A DNA stretch of 64,000 nt from Akebia trifoliata (taxonomy: Eukaryota > Streptophyta > Magnoliopsida > Ranunculales > Lardizabalaceae), in NCBI GenBank assembly GCA_017979445.1, contig CM030710.1, forward strand, positions 15,672,248 to 15,736,247, written 5' to 3'. Positions 1 through 11,251 of the stretch are shown piece after piece. The stretch's first letter is position 1, and the number at the start of each line of letters is the position of its first letter. A program made the position numbers and the translations under genes. The notes under the pieces are model-generated. The model ran no database searches. It saw only the letters and a program-made list of their open reading frames with translations, and was not told the origin of the DNA.

Positions 1-1165
1 AATGCAGTCGAGGTGCCTGCGAAAGTGGCAGTTTTATTTTACCACCACGTTGCATGTTAATTAGGCTTAATTATATATAAATAAATTCATTTACTAGATA
101 AATCTAATTACGTGTATTTCTTGTGCAGAAAATCAACAATTTGGAATCAAAATCTCAAGGCAAAAGCATTTGGGCCCACTTTGGAATGCCCTAACACTTT
201 GGAATGCCCTAATCCTTTGGAATGCCCTAATCCTTAACTCATATTCTCCTCTTTTGTCTTTTTGTGCAAAGAAAAGTGGAGGCTACTTTTAGACTCTTCT
301 ACACACATTTTTCTCTATAAATAGAGCCTTCATTTCTAGAGAAAGGGTCCCATCTTGGTTCTCTTATCCAAGACTCCTTTAATCTAAGGCTCTTTGCCTA
401 TTCTCTTATTTTTTGTATTTTCATTTTCTAGTTATTTTCTTTTGGTTAACTAGTCTTGTAAGAAGTAGAAGAAGAAGAAGTTGTAATTTTCTCCATGAAA
501 TGAAGAAAAGTTCTTTCATCTCTTATCTTCCCTCTCTTGCAATGACATTAGGCTAAGTTTCCCTCCATTGGAGAGTGGAAAAGCCTAGAGCAAGTTCTTG
601 TGTTATTTCTAATTTTATGCCTTTCTTTTATTTAAAATGCTTATGAATTCTCTTTAAGTTTCTTGCACATTTTATTCTTAATATAGATACTTTATGCTTA
701 GATTAGATCAAGATAAAGTATGCTTAAATTAGATAATTTGTAGTAAGAAGTTCTCAAGAAATTCTACTTTGTTTTTGATCCTTTATTTCATTTTAATTGC
801 AAAACTTTCCGATCTAAGGAGCTAACACCAAGCCCTTATGATTGAGTTATAAAAAGGCTAGAGACTAGAAATTGCTCATTAACATGTTTTAGGTAGATCC
901 ACCTCCAATGGTATTTTAATTCATAAGTTTACAAGCTTTTAATTTTATTTACTTTAGTTTATTTTCTAGCAATTTTACATCTTCTTATAAGTTCAAAAAT
1001 ACAAAGAAAAACAGTTTTAATTCCTTTTAGTTAATTTAAATTTTATCTTCTTAGCTTAGCTCTATTCCTCCTTTCTCTTGGGTTCGATCCCCTACTTGCC
1101 TCACAAGTAAGGTAAAACTAAGATTATTATTAACTTCGGTGAGAAGAACAACGATAGTCTCATCA
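1..1165 (+). repeat. Athila-1 5' LTR, right-hand part
   Basis: It matches 8661-9826 almost base for base and ends in CA just before the PBS. It contains a short tandem repeat at about 179-234 (three units of roughly 18 bp, TTTGGAATGCCCTAATCC-like), a TATA box, and AG-rich and pyrimidine-rich stretches. About 1.0 kb of the LTR is missing to the left, judged from the 2181-bp 3' copy. Confidence 0.93.
316..323 (+). promoter_or_regulatory. TATA box of the Athila-1 5' LTR promoter
   Basis: TATAAATA lies in CTCTATAAATAGAGCC, a good plant TATA context. The same box occurs at 8979-8986 in the 3' LTR. Transcription of the retroelement RNA would be expected to start about 30 bases downstream. The element type supports this role, but no transcript data are available. 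Confidence 0.65.
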
Positions 1166-1171
1166 GAATTT

Positions 1172-1189
1172 TGGCGCCGCTACCGGGGA
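1172..1189 (+). other. Primer-binding site (tRNA-Asp type) of Athila-1
   Basis: TGGCGCCGCTACCGGGGA starts six bases after the LTR end. It is close to the complement of the 3' end of plant tRNA-Asp, the usual Athila primer, with about two differences from the standard site. Confidence 0.85.
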
Positions 1190-2369
1190 AAGGTAAAGGT
1201 AGTAGTGGTAAGTTTTGATTTAAAATTTTTTTTTTTTTTTTCATTTTTATTTTATTTTCTTTTTTTCTTTTGGTTTCTTTCTATAAGTTCAAGTGTTCTT
1301 GAGATTTTAAGAGAGAAGAAAGAAGAAAAAAAACATTAAAAAAAAAAAAAGTCATTTTCGTTTTCTTTTTAACCCTTGACAGCAGAACTTAAACTGACTG
1401 TAACTTTCTACTCCGATCTCCGATTATCTATTAGTGTATATCGATTTGGGGTAGAACAAAATTTTTTATAAAATGTGACAAAGTCAGTAAGATAGCGGTA
1501 AGTCAGATTCTGTTTTTGAGTCCATTTACTATCATTTCTGCTAACATTTCTGTTTTGCTTCTTGTAGGTGAACATTTTTTTTTTCTTTTTTTTCTTCTTT
1601 TCTTTCAATTTTCTTTAATCTTTAGTTAGGTTTATTTTTCTGTTTTAGAAACTCTTGTATAGGATTTCTTGTAATTTTTATTAATTATCCAAGAAGGCTT
1701 GGATTGTAATAGACTAAGGAAGGACGACGGGTGGACAATACCGTCACGGCTCCTTAGGTTCGCACACCAAAATTGGAGTTGGTGGCCTAAGTCGACTCAA
1801 ACCGTCTTCACCCCGTCTAGCACGGGAGGTAATCCCGAAACACCCACGCCTCTCTTTGCTAGTGGGTTACTCCTTGCCTTTGTATGTTATTTTTCCAATT
1901 TGCACACACTTGGAATAGTTAATTAGGTAGTAAAGAGCACCCCTCTCCTAGGGATGGCATGATAAGATAAGGATTGGAAGTCATTACCAATTCCTTGCTC
2001 TAATTAGGATAATCAATTCACTAGTCATCCAATCAAATTAATTAAAATCAATTAGACTTGACTATAGGGCCCACGAGCTCAATAGGAGAAATTCCGCTTC
2101 AAGTTGTGCCAATTGCGCTTCTTGGTCATTTTTGTATCTAGTAAGATCTTGCCCTTTGAGGGGATAGACTCAGTCTATTCAAGAAAGGAAGGTATTTAAG
2201 CGTGCTCTTGCTTATGCATTATGCGCCTCCTCCGATCTGGAGATCCGAATGATTCAAACTTGACTTCATAGAACCGAGTTGGAAGGCTAGTTGCGCTATT
2301 TCTACCCAGTTAGGAGCTGTCTAGCTTTAGGCAACCTATCTAGGTCCAGTCTTTTCTTTTCGTGATTGT
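1190..2369 (+). other. Athila-1 leader (untranslated)
   Basis: This is 1.2 kb between the PBS and gag. It opens with T-rich tracts and holds no long frame of convincing composition. Two blocks match the leader of the minus-strand Athila-2: 1690-1890 resembles the reverse complement of 11800-11990, and 2100-2260 resembles the reverse complement of about 11440-11610. The second block also matches the Ogre-A leader at about 26769-26950. A conserved leader may hold packaging or splicing signals, but nothing here proves that. Confidence 0.7.
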
Positions 2370-3663
2370 TTGATCGACTGTGTGATTTGTATGCTTGGTA
2401 GACGTTCACAAAATAACGTGTTAGAACCATTTGATCCTGAGATCGAACGTACCATCAGTAGGATACGCAAGACACCATCAGTAGTTATGATGGGTGATCG
2501 AGAGCGAACTCTCAATGAGCTCTTCGCTCCAGCTTCCGCATCTCCTCCCACATGCATTGTTTTACCGTTGAACAATGCACCTCAGTTTGAAATTAGGGCT
2601 GCCACCATCAATATGCTCCCTAAGTTCCACGGTTTAGAGCGTGAACAACCTTACACCCATCTTAATCGATTCTTGACTATATGTCAAACTTTTAGAAATC
2701 AGAATCTAGATGAGGAGAGTATCAAGCTTATTCTGTTCCCGTTATCCTTGGAAGACCATGCAGCTGCGTGGTTGAACTCCCTAACACCCAATTCCATATC
2801 TACTGGGATGTTCTATCAAAAAAATTTATGGCCAAATTCTACCCCGTGGCCAAAACTGAGAAAATGAAGGACTCTATTAGAAATTTTAGAGCCCGTCCTG
2901 ATGATGAATTTTCCCAAACTTGGGAAAGATTCAATGATTTATTGGTCAAATGCCCACACCATGGCATTGACAAAGCACAGTTGGTGCAAAGTTTTTATAG
3001 AGGATTAACAATGAATCAACGTACCTTAGTCGAGTCAATGCATAAGGGTCAGTTCATGAACCAGACTCCCAACCAAGCGTACGATTTCCTCGTAGAGTTA
3101 GCTGAGAGTGCTCAAAACTGGAGTACTAACCAAGAAGAATTTGATAGAGACGATCCGGTTAGGAAGACAGGCATGTATGAGATGAAGGCAGACCCTGATC
3201 TCAAAAATGTCATGTGTAGTCTAGTGAGTGGGATGAATAATCTCACGAAGAAGTTAGATGCCTTTACCATCTCAGCATCCAAACCTCACCTAGACCCTCG
3301 TACAATTTCGCAAGTGACTGTCGAACCGAGTTCTTTGTGTGTCATATGCGACGGCAATGACCATTTGGTCGAATGTTGTCCCACCTTGCCTCAAATCAAA
3401 GCTGAACAAGCAAATGCGATTAATGGCTATAGTGCTTTTAGAAGCCAACTCCAAACTCTTTTAGCCAAACGTATCACCCAGATAATAGGTTTCATCCTAA
3501 TTTCTCATACAGACAGAACGAACCTATTCAATCTAGTGGTCCGTCAGGTTACAATAGGAGTTTTCCTAGGCAATCTGGTTCTTCCACAAACCAAGCCATT
3601 GTTACTCAAGTCCCTTATCAACCCCAACAATCTACCGATTGCAGAGCCATCATACCAGATCCC
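2370..3663 (+). pseudogene. gag: Athila-1 gag (capsid/nucleocapsid), frameshifted
   Basis: Gag packages retroelement RNA into cytoplasmic particles. The reading starts at ATG 2370 with an Athila-style N-terminus (EPFDPEIERT at about residues 20-29) followed by the capsid-like stretch (LPKFHGLE, LFPLSLEDHAAAWLNSL). Near 2809 the frame changes, apparently by a one-base loss. Coding continues in the next frame (WDVLSKKFMAKFYPVAKTEK) through FRARPDDEF and the cysteine-histidine knuckle CVICDGNDHLVECCP at about 3339-3384. A second frame change at about 3437-3445 moves the reading into the frame used by pol, which is open from 3442 onward. Gag and pol were therefore probably one long frame before these two lesions. 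As it stands it cannot give full-length Gag. Confidence 0.85.
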
Positions 3664-6600
3664 ATGACCAATTACCAGCAGCCTGCCCAACAACAGTCGT
3701 CTTTAGAATCTATGATTGCCGAGTTGATGAGGCAACAACAGCAGTTCATCCAAACTCAACAGCAAACCCATCAAAATCAAACTCAGATTAACCAGGTCAC
3801 TGCGCAATCCATAGCTAAGATGGAAGTTCAGTTGGAGCAATTAGCTCTTTCCTTGAGTGGGAGAGAGAAAGGTCAATTTCCTAGTCAGACTATCCCTAAC
3901 CCTAGAGGTCAACCTTTGATTCCAAACGGATCAAAAGGTCAATACGAAGTAGGAAGCCATTCTGGAGCTCCACAAGACTCAGTCCAGGCTATCCACACCT
4001 TGCGTTCGGGAAAGAAGGTGGACAACAAGGTCCAACCTATTGACACGGGAGAAAAGGTCTTAGAAAAAGACAAAGTTCAAAAAGAAGCCATAGAGTCTCC
4101 AACAGAGAAGAAGAAAGATTTGGAAAATCCTCCTATCATTTTGCCAATTCCAAAAGCTCCATTTCCCCATCGTCTTAGAGATTCTAAAAAAGGTAAACAG
4201 TTTGAGGGTGTCTTAGAAGTCTTCCAAAATGTGCATATCAATATCCCATTCCTAGATGCCATTAAGCAGATACCTTCTTATGCGAAATTCTTAAAGGATT
4301 TGACCACAGCTAAAAGGAAAACACCATTTCCTCGGGAAGCTATTATGGCAGCTCAAGCTTCGTCACTCATCCAACAAACGATTGCACCAAAATTTAAGGA
4401 TCCTGGATGTCCGACAATTTCTATTCATATTGGAAATCAAGTGGTCGAAAAATGTCTCTTAGACTTAGGGGCCAGTGTGAACCTTTTACCCTATTCGGTT
4501 TATAAACAATTAGGTTTGGGGGTTTTGAAACCCACAGATATCACGTTGAGTCTAGCCGATAGGTCCGTAAAAATTCCAAAGGGTATAGTTGAGGACGTGA
4601 TAGTTAAAGTCAAAGATTTCTATTTTCCTGTTGACTTTGTTGTCTTAGACACAGAGCCAGTCATCAATTCGAATAGTCATATTCCTATCATCTTAGGACG
4701 TCCATTCTTAGCCACGTCTGACGCAGTCATTCGTTGTAGAAACGGAATTATGACTTTAGCATTTGGGGATATGAAAGTGAAACTGAACGTCTTCCACAAT
4801 TTCCAAGGAATTGATGTAGATGATGGTATGGAGGAAGTGAACATGATAGATACGCTAGTCAATCAAACGTATCAAGAATTAGGGTACTCTGATCCCCTAA
4901 CGAAATGTTTGGCTCATTTTGGCCTTGACTTGGACGTAGAAGAGTCTATAAGCGAAGTCAATGCTTTGCTTGAATCCGTTCCACTCTTAGATTCTGTGCG
5001 GTGGCACGCAAAAGCTGAAAGTCTTCCTGTGCGCACATCCAATCTTGTTCCTTCTCATGTCGAGCCTCCAAAATTGGAACTCAAGTCTCTTCCAGAGACC
5101 TTGAGATATGCATTTCTTGGCAAGAATCAAACCTTGCCTGTGATCATTTCCTCTCACCTCAATGAAGTCCAAGAGGGAAAGTTGTTAGGAGTATTAAGGG
5201 AACATCAAGAAGCTATTGGTTGGAGCATAGCTGACATCAAGGGAATTAGTCCATCTGTGGTGATGCACCACATTCGTTTAGAGGATTTTGCTAAACCTTC
5301 CTTAGAACCTCAGAGACGACTAAATCCTGTCATGAAAGACGTGGTTCGGATGGAAGTGATAAAATTGCTAGATGCGGGTATTATCTATCCTATCTCTGAC
5401 AGTCGTTGGGTGAGTCCTATACAAGTAGTTCCTAAGAAATCTGGTATCACTGTGGTAGTGAACCAAGACGACGAATTAATCCCCACTCGAGTCCAAAATG
5501 GATGGAGAGTGTGTATCGATTATAGGAAACTCAACTCGATGACTCCTAAGGATCATTTTCCCTTACCTTTCATTGATCAAATGTTAGAACGTCTAGCAGG
5601 ACATTCTTATTATTGCTTCTTAGATGGTTATTCCGGGTACAACCAGATACCTGTTGCTCCAATCGATCAAGAGAAAACAACGTTCACCTGTCCCTTTGGA
5701 ACTTTCGCGTATCGTCGCATGCCTTTTGGATTATGCAATGCACCCGCTACTTTTCAACGGTGCATGATGAGTATATTTTCTGACATGCTAGAAAGATATC
5801 TCGAAGTGTTCATGGACGATTTTTCAATTTTTGGACCAAGTTTTGAGGAATGTCTCCATCACTTGACTTTGGTCCTTCAACGTTGCAAAGAGGTCAATCT
5901 AGTCCTCAATTGGGAAAAATGCCATTTCATGGTAACATCGGGGATTGTGCTAGGGCACATTGTTTCTGCTAAAGGGATTGAGGTAGATAAGGCAAAGGTA
6001 GGTCTAATTGAAAAATTACCACCTCCTAGAACGGTCAAAGAAATTAGGTCATTCCTAGGCCATGCGGGTTTTTATCGTAGATTCATTAAAGATTTCGTGA
6101 AAATCTCGAAGCCTTTATGTGAGCTATTGGGAAAGGATGTTCCTTTCGACTTTTCAGAGTCATGTCTCTCTGCGTTCAACAAACTCAAGTCCGAGTTAAC
6201 CTCGGCACCCATTATTCAACCTCCAAACTGGAGCATTCCATTCGAAGTTATGTGCGACGCTTCAGATTATGCAATAGGCGCTGTTTTGGGTCAGCGAATT
6301 GAAAAACAACCTCATGTTATCCAATATGCTAATAAAACCCTTAATGATGCTCAACTTAACTACTCTACAACGGAGAAGGAAATGCTAGCAGTGGTCTATG
6401 CCGTTGAAAAATTCCGCCCCTACCTCATAGGATCTAAAGTCGTGATCTACACAGACCACGCAGCATTGAAGTACCTTCTATCAAAGAAAGATGCTAAAGC
6501 AAGGTTAATCCGTTGGATTCTACTTCTACAAGAGTTTGATCTCGAGATCCGAGATAAAAAAGGGGCAGAAAATGTCGTAGCTGATCACTTGTCTAGGATA

Positions 6601-7056
6601 GTTAACAAGCCATCCGAGGAATCCTTACCCATCTCTGAATCCTTTCCCGATGAGCAATTTATGCAAATCTCTCAAGCCAATGTTCCATGGTATGCGGACA
6701 TTGTCAACTACCTAGTTACAGGTCAATTCCCAGTCGAAATGACTAGTCAAGAGAAACTCCGTCTTCTGTCAAAAACAAAATGGTATTTCTGGGATGAGCC
6801 ATACTTATTTAAGTATTGTCCTGATCAAATCATTAGACGTTGTATTCCAACCTGTGAGCAAGTCAGTATCCTAGAGTTTTGCCATAATCATGCCTGCGGA
6901 GGGCACTTCAGTGGTAAGAAGACCGCCATGAAAATCCTACAATGCGGTTTTTTCTGGCCTAGTATTTTTCGTGATGCCCACGAGTTTAGCAAATCTTGTG
7001 ATAGATGTCAAAGATTAGGAAAAATCTCTAAGAGAAATCAAACGCCTCAACTTTGA
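3664..7056 (+). CDS. pol: Athila-1 polyprotein: Gag C-terminus, protease, reverse transcriptase, RNase H, integrase zinc domain
   Basis: This 1130-residue frame carries most of the replication enzymes. It starts at the first Met, but the frame is open from 3442, so the true reading comes from gag. Residues 1-60 are glutamine-rich. The protease lies at about 250-380, with the DLGAS active site (Asp at residue 267) and ILGRPFL near 343. The RT spans about 560-800 with YRKLN, FPLPFIDQ, LDGYSGYNQI and the FMDD catalytic box (residues 716-719). RNase H spans about 855-985 with CDASD, TTEKE, YTDHAAL and VADHLSR, so its acidic residues are kept. The integrase begins with an intact HHCC zinc motif (CHNHACGGH, then CDRCQ) at about 1075-1115, then ends abruptly. 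Its DDE core is missing. RT and RNase H look catalytically intact. Confidence 0.9.
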   Translation: MTNYQQPAQQQSSLESMIAELMRQQQQFIQTQQQTHQNQTQINQVTAQSIAKMEVQLEQLALSLSGREKGQFPSQTIPNPRGQPLIPNGSKGQYEVGSHSGAPQDSVQAIHTLRSGKKVDNKVQPIDTGEKVLEKDKVQKEAIESPTEKKKDLENPPIILPIPKAPFPHRLRDSKKGKQFEGVLEVFQNVHINIPFLDAIKQIPSYAKFLKDLTTAKRKTPFPREAIMAAQASSLIQQTIAPKFKDPGCPTISIHIGNQVVEKCLLDLGASVNLLPYSVYKQLGLGVLKPTDITLSLADRSVKIPKGIVEDVIVKVKDFYFPVDFVVLDTEPVINSNSHIPIILGRPFLATSDAVIRCRNGIMTLAFGDMKVKLNVFHNFQGIDVDDGMEEVNMIDTLVNQTYQELGYSDPLTKCLAHFGLDLDVEESISEVNALLESVPLLDSVRWHAKAESLPVRTSNLVPSHVEPPKLELKSLPETLRYAFLGKNQTLPVIISSHLNEVQEGKLLGVLREHQEAIGWSIADIKGISPSVVMHHIRLEDFAKPSLEPQRRLNPVMKDVVRMEVIKLLDAGIIYPISDSRWVSPIQVVPKKSGITVVVNQDDELIPTRVQNGWRVCIDYRKLNSMTPKDHFPLPFIDQMLERLAGHSYYCFLDGYSGYNQIPVAPIDQEKTTFTCPFGTFAYRRMPFGLCNAPATFQRCMMSIFSDMLERYLEVFMDDFSIFGPSFEECLHHLTLVLQRCKEVNLVLNWEKCHFMVTSGIVLGHIVSAKGIEVDKAKVGLIEKLPPPRTVKEIRSFLGHAGFYRRFIKDFVKISKPLCELLGKDVPFDFSESCLSAFNKLKSELTSAPIIQPPNWSIPFEVMCDASDYAIGAVLGQRIEKQPHVIQYANKTLNDAQLNYSTTEKEMLAVVYAVEKFRPYLIGSKVVIYTDHAALKYLLSKKDAKARLIRWILLLQEFDLEIRDKKGAENVVADHLSRIVNKPSEESLPISESFPDEQFMQISQANVPWYADIVNYLVTGQFPVEMTSQEKLRLLSKTKWYFWDEPYLFKYCPDQIIRRCIPTCEQVSILEFCHNHACGGHFSGKKTAMKILQCGFFWPSIFRDAHEFSKSCDRCQRLGKISKRNQTPQL

Positions 7057-7435
7057 TTTTGATAAAGTCGGTGAGAAGCGAAAGTTACAACTAGACGAGT
7101 TAGAAGAGATTAGAAATGACTCGTATGATTGTGCCAAAAGGTACAAAGAGCGTACCAAATTCTTTCACGATAGGCACATTCTTAGGAGGAATTTCATTCA
7201 TAATCAAAAAGTTTTGTTGTATGATAATAGACTCCACCTTTTTCCTGGAAAACTTAAGTCTCGATGGACTGGCCCATATATTATCCAAACAGTTTACCCC
7301 CATGGTGCTGTTGAAGTCCTTAATCCTAAGGACGGATCCACTTTCAAAGTGAATGGCCAACGTCTCAAACCGTTTCTCGAGTATGTTCCGCAGGAGGAAG
7401 TTCTTTTTCTCGATGATCCCGTCTATCAAAATTAA
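7052..7435 (+). pseudogene. Athila-1 integrase C-terminal tail, out of frame after a core deletion
   Basis: The sequence directly after the zinc domain encodes, in a different frame, the normal end of an Athila polyprotein. It has GEKRKLQLDELEEIR, then the integrase C-terminal module (VLLYDNRLHLFPGKLKSRW, GPYIIQ, VNGQRLKPFLE), stopping at 7433-7435. The region that should separate it from the zinc domain, roughly 0.7 kb carrying the three catalytic acidic residues, is absent. The junction lies near 7048-7056. The deletion also shifts the frame, so the upstream protein stops at once. Confidence 0.85.
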
Positions 7436-7634
7436 CTATGTTTTCGTCTAGCTAAAGACGTTAAACTTAGCGCTTCTGGGAGGCAATCCATGCACTTCAA
7501 GGGACATTGTGTTAAATATCAACAGGACTATAAGGTCTTTCTCAGGTGCTATCTAACCCACTTCATTTCATTTTGTCAATTTCAATTTTACCTTTGCATG
7601 TATATGTTGAAATATTGAGGACAATATAATGATT
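7436..7634 (+). other. Athila-1 3' untranslated region
   Basis: This short non-coding stretch lies between the pol stop and the PPT. It holds a conserved block (AAAGACGTTAAACTTAGCGC then GGGAGGCAATCC) at about 7455-7490 that recurs, reverse-complemented, in Athila-2 near 9902-9945. Confidence 0.75.
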
Positions 7635-7645
7635 AAGTTTGGGGG
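7635..7645 (+). other. Polypurine tract of Athila-1
   Basis: AAGTTTGGGGG sits immediately before the TG that opens the 3' LTR. This is the usual Athila plus-strand primer form. Confidence 0.8.
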
Positions 7646-9826
7646 TGTATGGGTTGGATTTCCACATATTATTTTATTTTTTTATACATACAAAAAAAAA
7701 AAAAAAAAAAAATTGAAAAATATTTGGTTAGCAACTTTGTTGTTTTTTCTCAAAGTCTTAGCTTGTATTTTTAAGCACTTAGTGAAAATATTTAATCAGT
7801 CTTTCATTGGAAGCTATGATCTAGAGTCCCCATTTATGTTTCTCTTAGGCAAAAATTAGAGCAAAGTTATCTTTTGGTTTATAGTCACTTCTAATAAGGT
7901 TACCAAGAGTCTAGATTGTATTAAAAGAGCTTGTTACCTTCTTTCTACCTAGAGTTTAAGGAAAAACTAGGTTTGATGAACTTTGACTTCCTTGTTCAAT
8001 TGGTTGGTTGATTAGAAGAAAAATAGAACTGGATTGTATACACCTTGTACAGCAACCATTGAATTAGACTGGGTACCGTGAAAAGGGCTGCCTACTTTTC
8101 TTAGAAAAATAGTGAAGAAGTAATAAAAAAAAAATAAAAAAAAAAAGAGAAAAAATCAAAGATCCAAAAGTTTATGTAAAGTTTTAGTAGGGTGAAAGCC
8201 ATCAAGTGTAAAAATGTGAGTATACTGGAATATCACAGATAAAGCCCCTTAGAGGTATTAAAGTGAATATCCACACTTCTCACTACCCCAGACAGGATGC
8301 TAAGTTTAGAATTAAACCCTAGTTACTCCAGTTATTCTTGAGTAGTTAGAAGGTTGAAACTCATTTTGGGAAATCGAATCTCTTAAATTTCTAAGTTAGA
8401 ATCACTATCGCTCAAAGGTCAATTTAAGTCTAAGTTTTGTCGTAGAGAAATAAGGGTTGGGACTCTATACCAAGCAGTACTTCTAATTGATTGACAAAAA
8501 AAAAAAAAAAAGACTTGTGCTTTTCAATATAAGTTTTGATTTTGACTATTTTTACTTCAAAGTTGTCTTTAAATTTGTGGGTATATTTTCTGCAAACCTC
8601 ACGAGTCAAACTCGTCCACTAGGGGTAACCTAGCGGTTCAAGGGCTTGCTGCATTCGCTAAATGCAGTCGAGGTGCCTGCGAAAGTGGCAGTTTTATTTT
8701 ACCACCACGTTGCATGTTAATTAGGCTTAATTATATATAAATAAATTCATTTACTAGATAAATCTAATTACGTGTATTTCTTGTGCAGAAAATCAACAAT
8801 TTGGAATCAAAATCTCAAGGCAAAAGCATTTGGGCCCACTTTGGAATGCCCTAACACTTTGGAATGCCCTAATCCTTTGGAATGCCCCCTAATCCTTAAC
8901 TCATATTCTCCTCTTTTGTCTTTTGTGTGCAAAGAAAAGTGGAGGCTACTTTTAGACTCTTCTACACACATTTTTCTCTATAAATAGAGCCTTCATTTCT
9001 AGAGAAAGGGTCCCATCTTGGTTCTCTTATCCAAGACTCCTTTAATCTAAGGCTCTTTGCCTATTCTCTTATTTTTTGTATTTTCATTTTCTAGTTATTT
9101 TCTTTTGGTTAACTAGTCTTGTAAGAAGTAGAAGAAGAAGAAGTTGTAATTTTCTCCATGAAATGAAGAAAAGTTCTTTCATCTCTTATCTTTCCTCTCT
9201 TGCAATGACATTAGGCTAAGTTTCCCTCCATTGGAGAGTGGAAAAGCCTAGAGCAAGTTCTTGTGTTATTTCTAATTTTATGCCTTTCTTTTATTTAAAA
9301 TGCTTATGAATTCTCTTTAAGTTTCTTGCACATTTTATTCTTAATATAGATACTTATGCTTAGATTAGATCAAGATAAAGTATGTTTAATAAATAGATAA
9401 TTTGTAGTAAGAAGTTCTCAAGAAATCTACTTTGTTTTTTATCCTTTATTTCATTTTAATTGCAAAACTTTCCGATCTAAGGAGCTAACACCAAGCCCTT
9501 ATGATTGAGTTATAAAAAGGCTAGAGACTAGAAATTGCTCATTAACATGTTTTAGGTAGATCCACCTCCAATGGTATTTTAATTCATAAGTTTACAAGCT
9601 TTTAATTTTATTTACTTTAGTTTATTTTCTAGCAATTTTACATCTTCTTATAAGTTCAAAATATAAAGAAAAACAGTTTTAATTCCTTTTAGTTAATTTG
9701 AATTTTATCTTCTTAGCTTACTCTATTCCTCCTTTCTCTTGGGTTCGATCCCCTACTTGCCTCACAAGTAAGGTAAAACTAAGATTATTATTAACTCCGG
9801 TGAGAAGAACAACGATAGTCTCATCA
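7646..9826 (+). repeat. Athila-1 3' LTR (complete, about 2.18 kb)
   Basis: It begins TGTATGGG after the PPT and ends TCTCATCA. The right half duplicates 1-1165. It holds long A tracts (7691-7710, 8127-8147, 8496-8510), a TATA box (8979-8986) and the three-unit 18-bp repeat. Short frames inside it have no recognisable product. Confidence 0.92.
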
Positions 9827-9947
9827 GTTAGAGGGTTTTTTTTTTTTTTAAGAAAAATTTTATTTCCTAACTACACTACTTATTAAAATAAAAGCACATG
9901 GGTTGCCTCCCAAGCAGCGCTAAGTTTAACGTCTTCAGCCGGACCTA

Positions 9948-11251
9948 TCAAAAGGTCTGATATATAGGAATTTTCCTAACATTCATTTTAACGGACACAA
10001 CGATCAACTTCCCACCCCAATTGATAGGTAAACATATTTTTACCATCGTTAGGACATGAAAATTATTTTTTAAAATGATCAACAACCTTCGTTTGTCCTC
10101 AGTTTTTAGTGTCATCACCTTTTCAAAACAAGTTTCAATCATCATATTCCCAAAGAGAATGGAAGTTGTAAGACATGAAGGGTCTTTACACTTTTGTGAA
10201 ATGATGGGTTGGATAGGATACGAAGTTGAATCAATAATGGTCGGAATTGGTGTGACTAACAAATTAGAATTGGTTGTTGATTCCTCCTGGACAACAGTCT
10301 CCTCTGATGGCGGATCAATTTGCTTAGCCAAATTTGTACAATCACCTTGCTCATTAGGACTTTGAAACATTGGTTGGCTCTCATGGGTTATCTCATTTGA
10401 AAATTGACCATTCTCTCTTTCTTCTAAGGGCACAATAAGCTGACCTAGTTGGACTTCCATCGTTGCTTCGGTTGGAATTGTAACCTCATTGATTTGAATT
10501 TGAACTTCAATTGAGACAGGGTTATCAATTGTTGATGGACAATCATCGAAATCTTCAAAAGAGTAGAACTGGTCACTAAGGTTATTTTGAAAAAATGGTA
10601 GATTTTTCGGGATTGAGATATCCTCATTTTTGAATTTATCAAATTTTCCTTCTTCTAAGGATAACGCTAGGTGACTCAGTTGAGTTCCTATGTTGACTAA
10701 GGCTTGACCATATCCCATTGTTGTTGATGATTTAACAACTGTTGTTGATGATTTAACAATTGTTGTTGATGATTTACCAACATTTGTTGATGGAGCTGTT
10801 GTTGTTGGATTAACTGTTGTTGTTGAATTAAGAAGGCAGACATCATAGACTCTAATGACGACGATTGAGGAGAAGACAAATATGAGTGAGTGGATGTTGG
10901 CTCAGGCTCTGTAGCTCTGTAATCGGAGAAATGTTGAGAATCATAGGATTTTTAGGAAATTATGATTGGATTCATCATTGAGGTGTTATACAAATAAAAC
11001 TCCTTATAGTTACCAAAATGACTACCCTGAGCGAACTCGTTCTGACACGGTATGGAATTTTGGGGAAACAAATTATCTACGTGGTATGGTTGGTCGAACG
11101 AACTGGGTGTCGGCATCCAATACGAGTTTTGAGAATGATGCATATTGGCCTGTGTAACATGAAGCATGGGCAGACTCGGACAATACTCGGGAGAATGACC
11201 ATAATTATCACATAAGCCGCATGAGATCAAAGATTCTGTCCTAAACTCCAT
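9948..11251 (-). pseudogene. gag: Athila-2 gag/protease remnant
   Basis: On the minus strand the first piece (11251-10952) carries a nucleocapsid-type knuckle CGLCDNYGHSPEYCP, like the one in Athila-1 gag. The next piece (10879-10697) holds SSLESMMSAFLIQQQQLIQQ and NHQQQ repeats encoded by tandem TGTTGTTGATGATTTAAC-like units. It corresponds to the glutamine-rich start of the Athila-1 polyprotein. A frame change leads into 10718-9948, which ends with KCKDPSCLTTSILFGN, the beginning of the protease, followed by about 55 residues I cannot assign. The protease active site and everything after it are absent. The Gag N-terminus is also gone, since leader sequence runs straight into the knuckle region. 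No working protein is expected. Confidence 0.8.

Larger units (their letters stand above)
1..9826 (+). mobile_element. Athila-1: Ty3/gypsy Athila-type LTR retrotransposon, 5' end outside the window
   Basis: The element runs LTR, tRNA-Asp-type PBS, leader, gag, PR-RT-RNase H, truncated integrase, PPT, LTR. Bases 1-1165 repeat as 8661-9826. I compared the whole overlap by eye and saw about six substitutions and eight small indels, so the insertion is young. The 3' LTR starts with TG after a PPT and ends with CA. The left end of the 5' LTR lies before base 1, so the target-site duplication cannot be tested; the right flank is GTTAG. Athila assignment rests on the PBS and on the RT and post-PR sequence style, which I recognise from the family. 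Two gag frameshifts and a deleted integrase core make it non-autonomous. Confidence 0.93.

Noticed and set aside
1699..1926. A 75-codon frame in the Athila-1 leader
   Set aside because: It falls in a conserved non-coding leader block; the Athila-2 counterpart does not keep the frame.
9822..9831. Target-site duplication for Athila-1 (GTTAG on the right)
   Set aside because: The left end of the 5' LTR is outside the window, so no partner can be compared.
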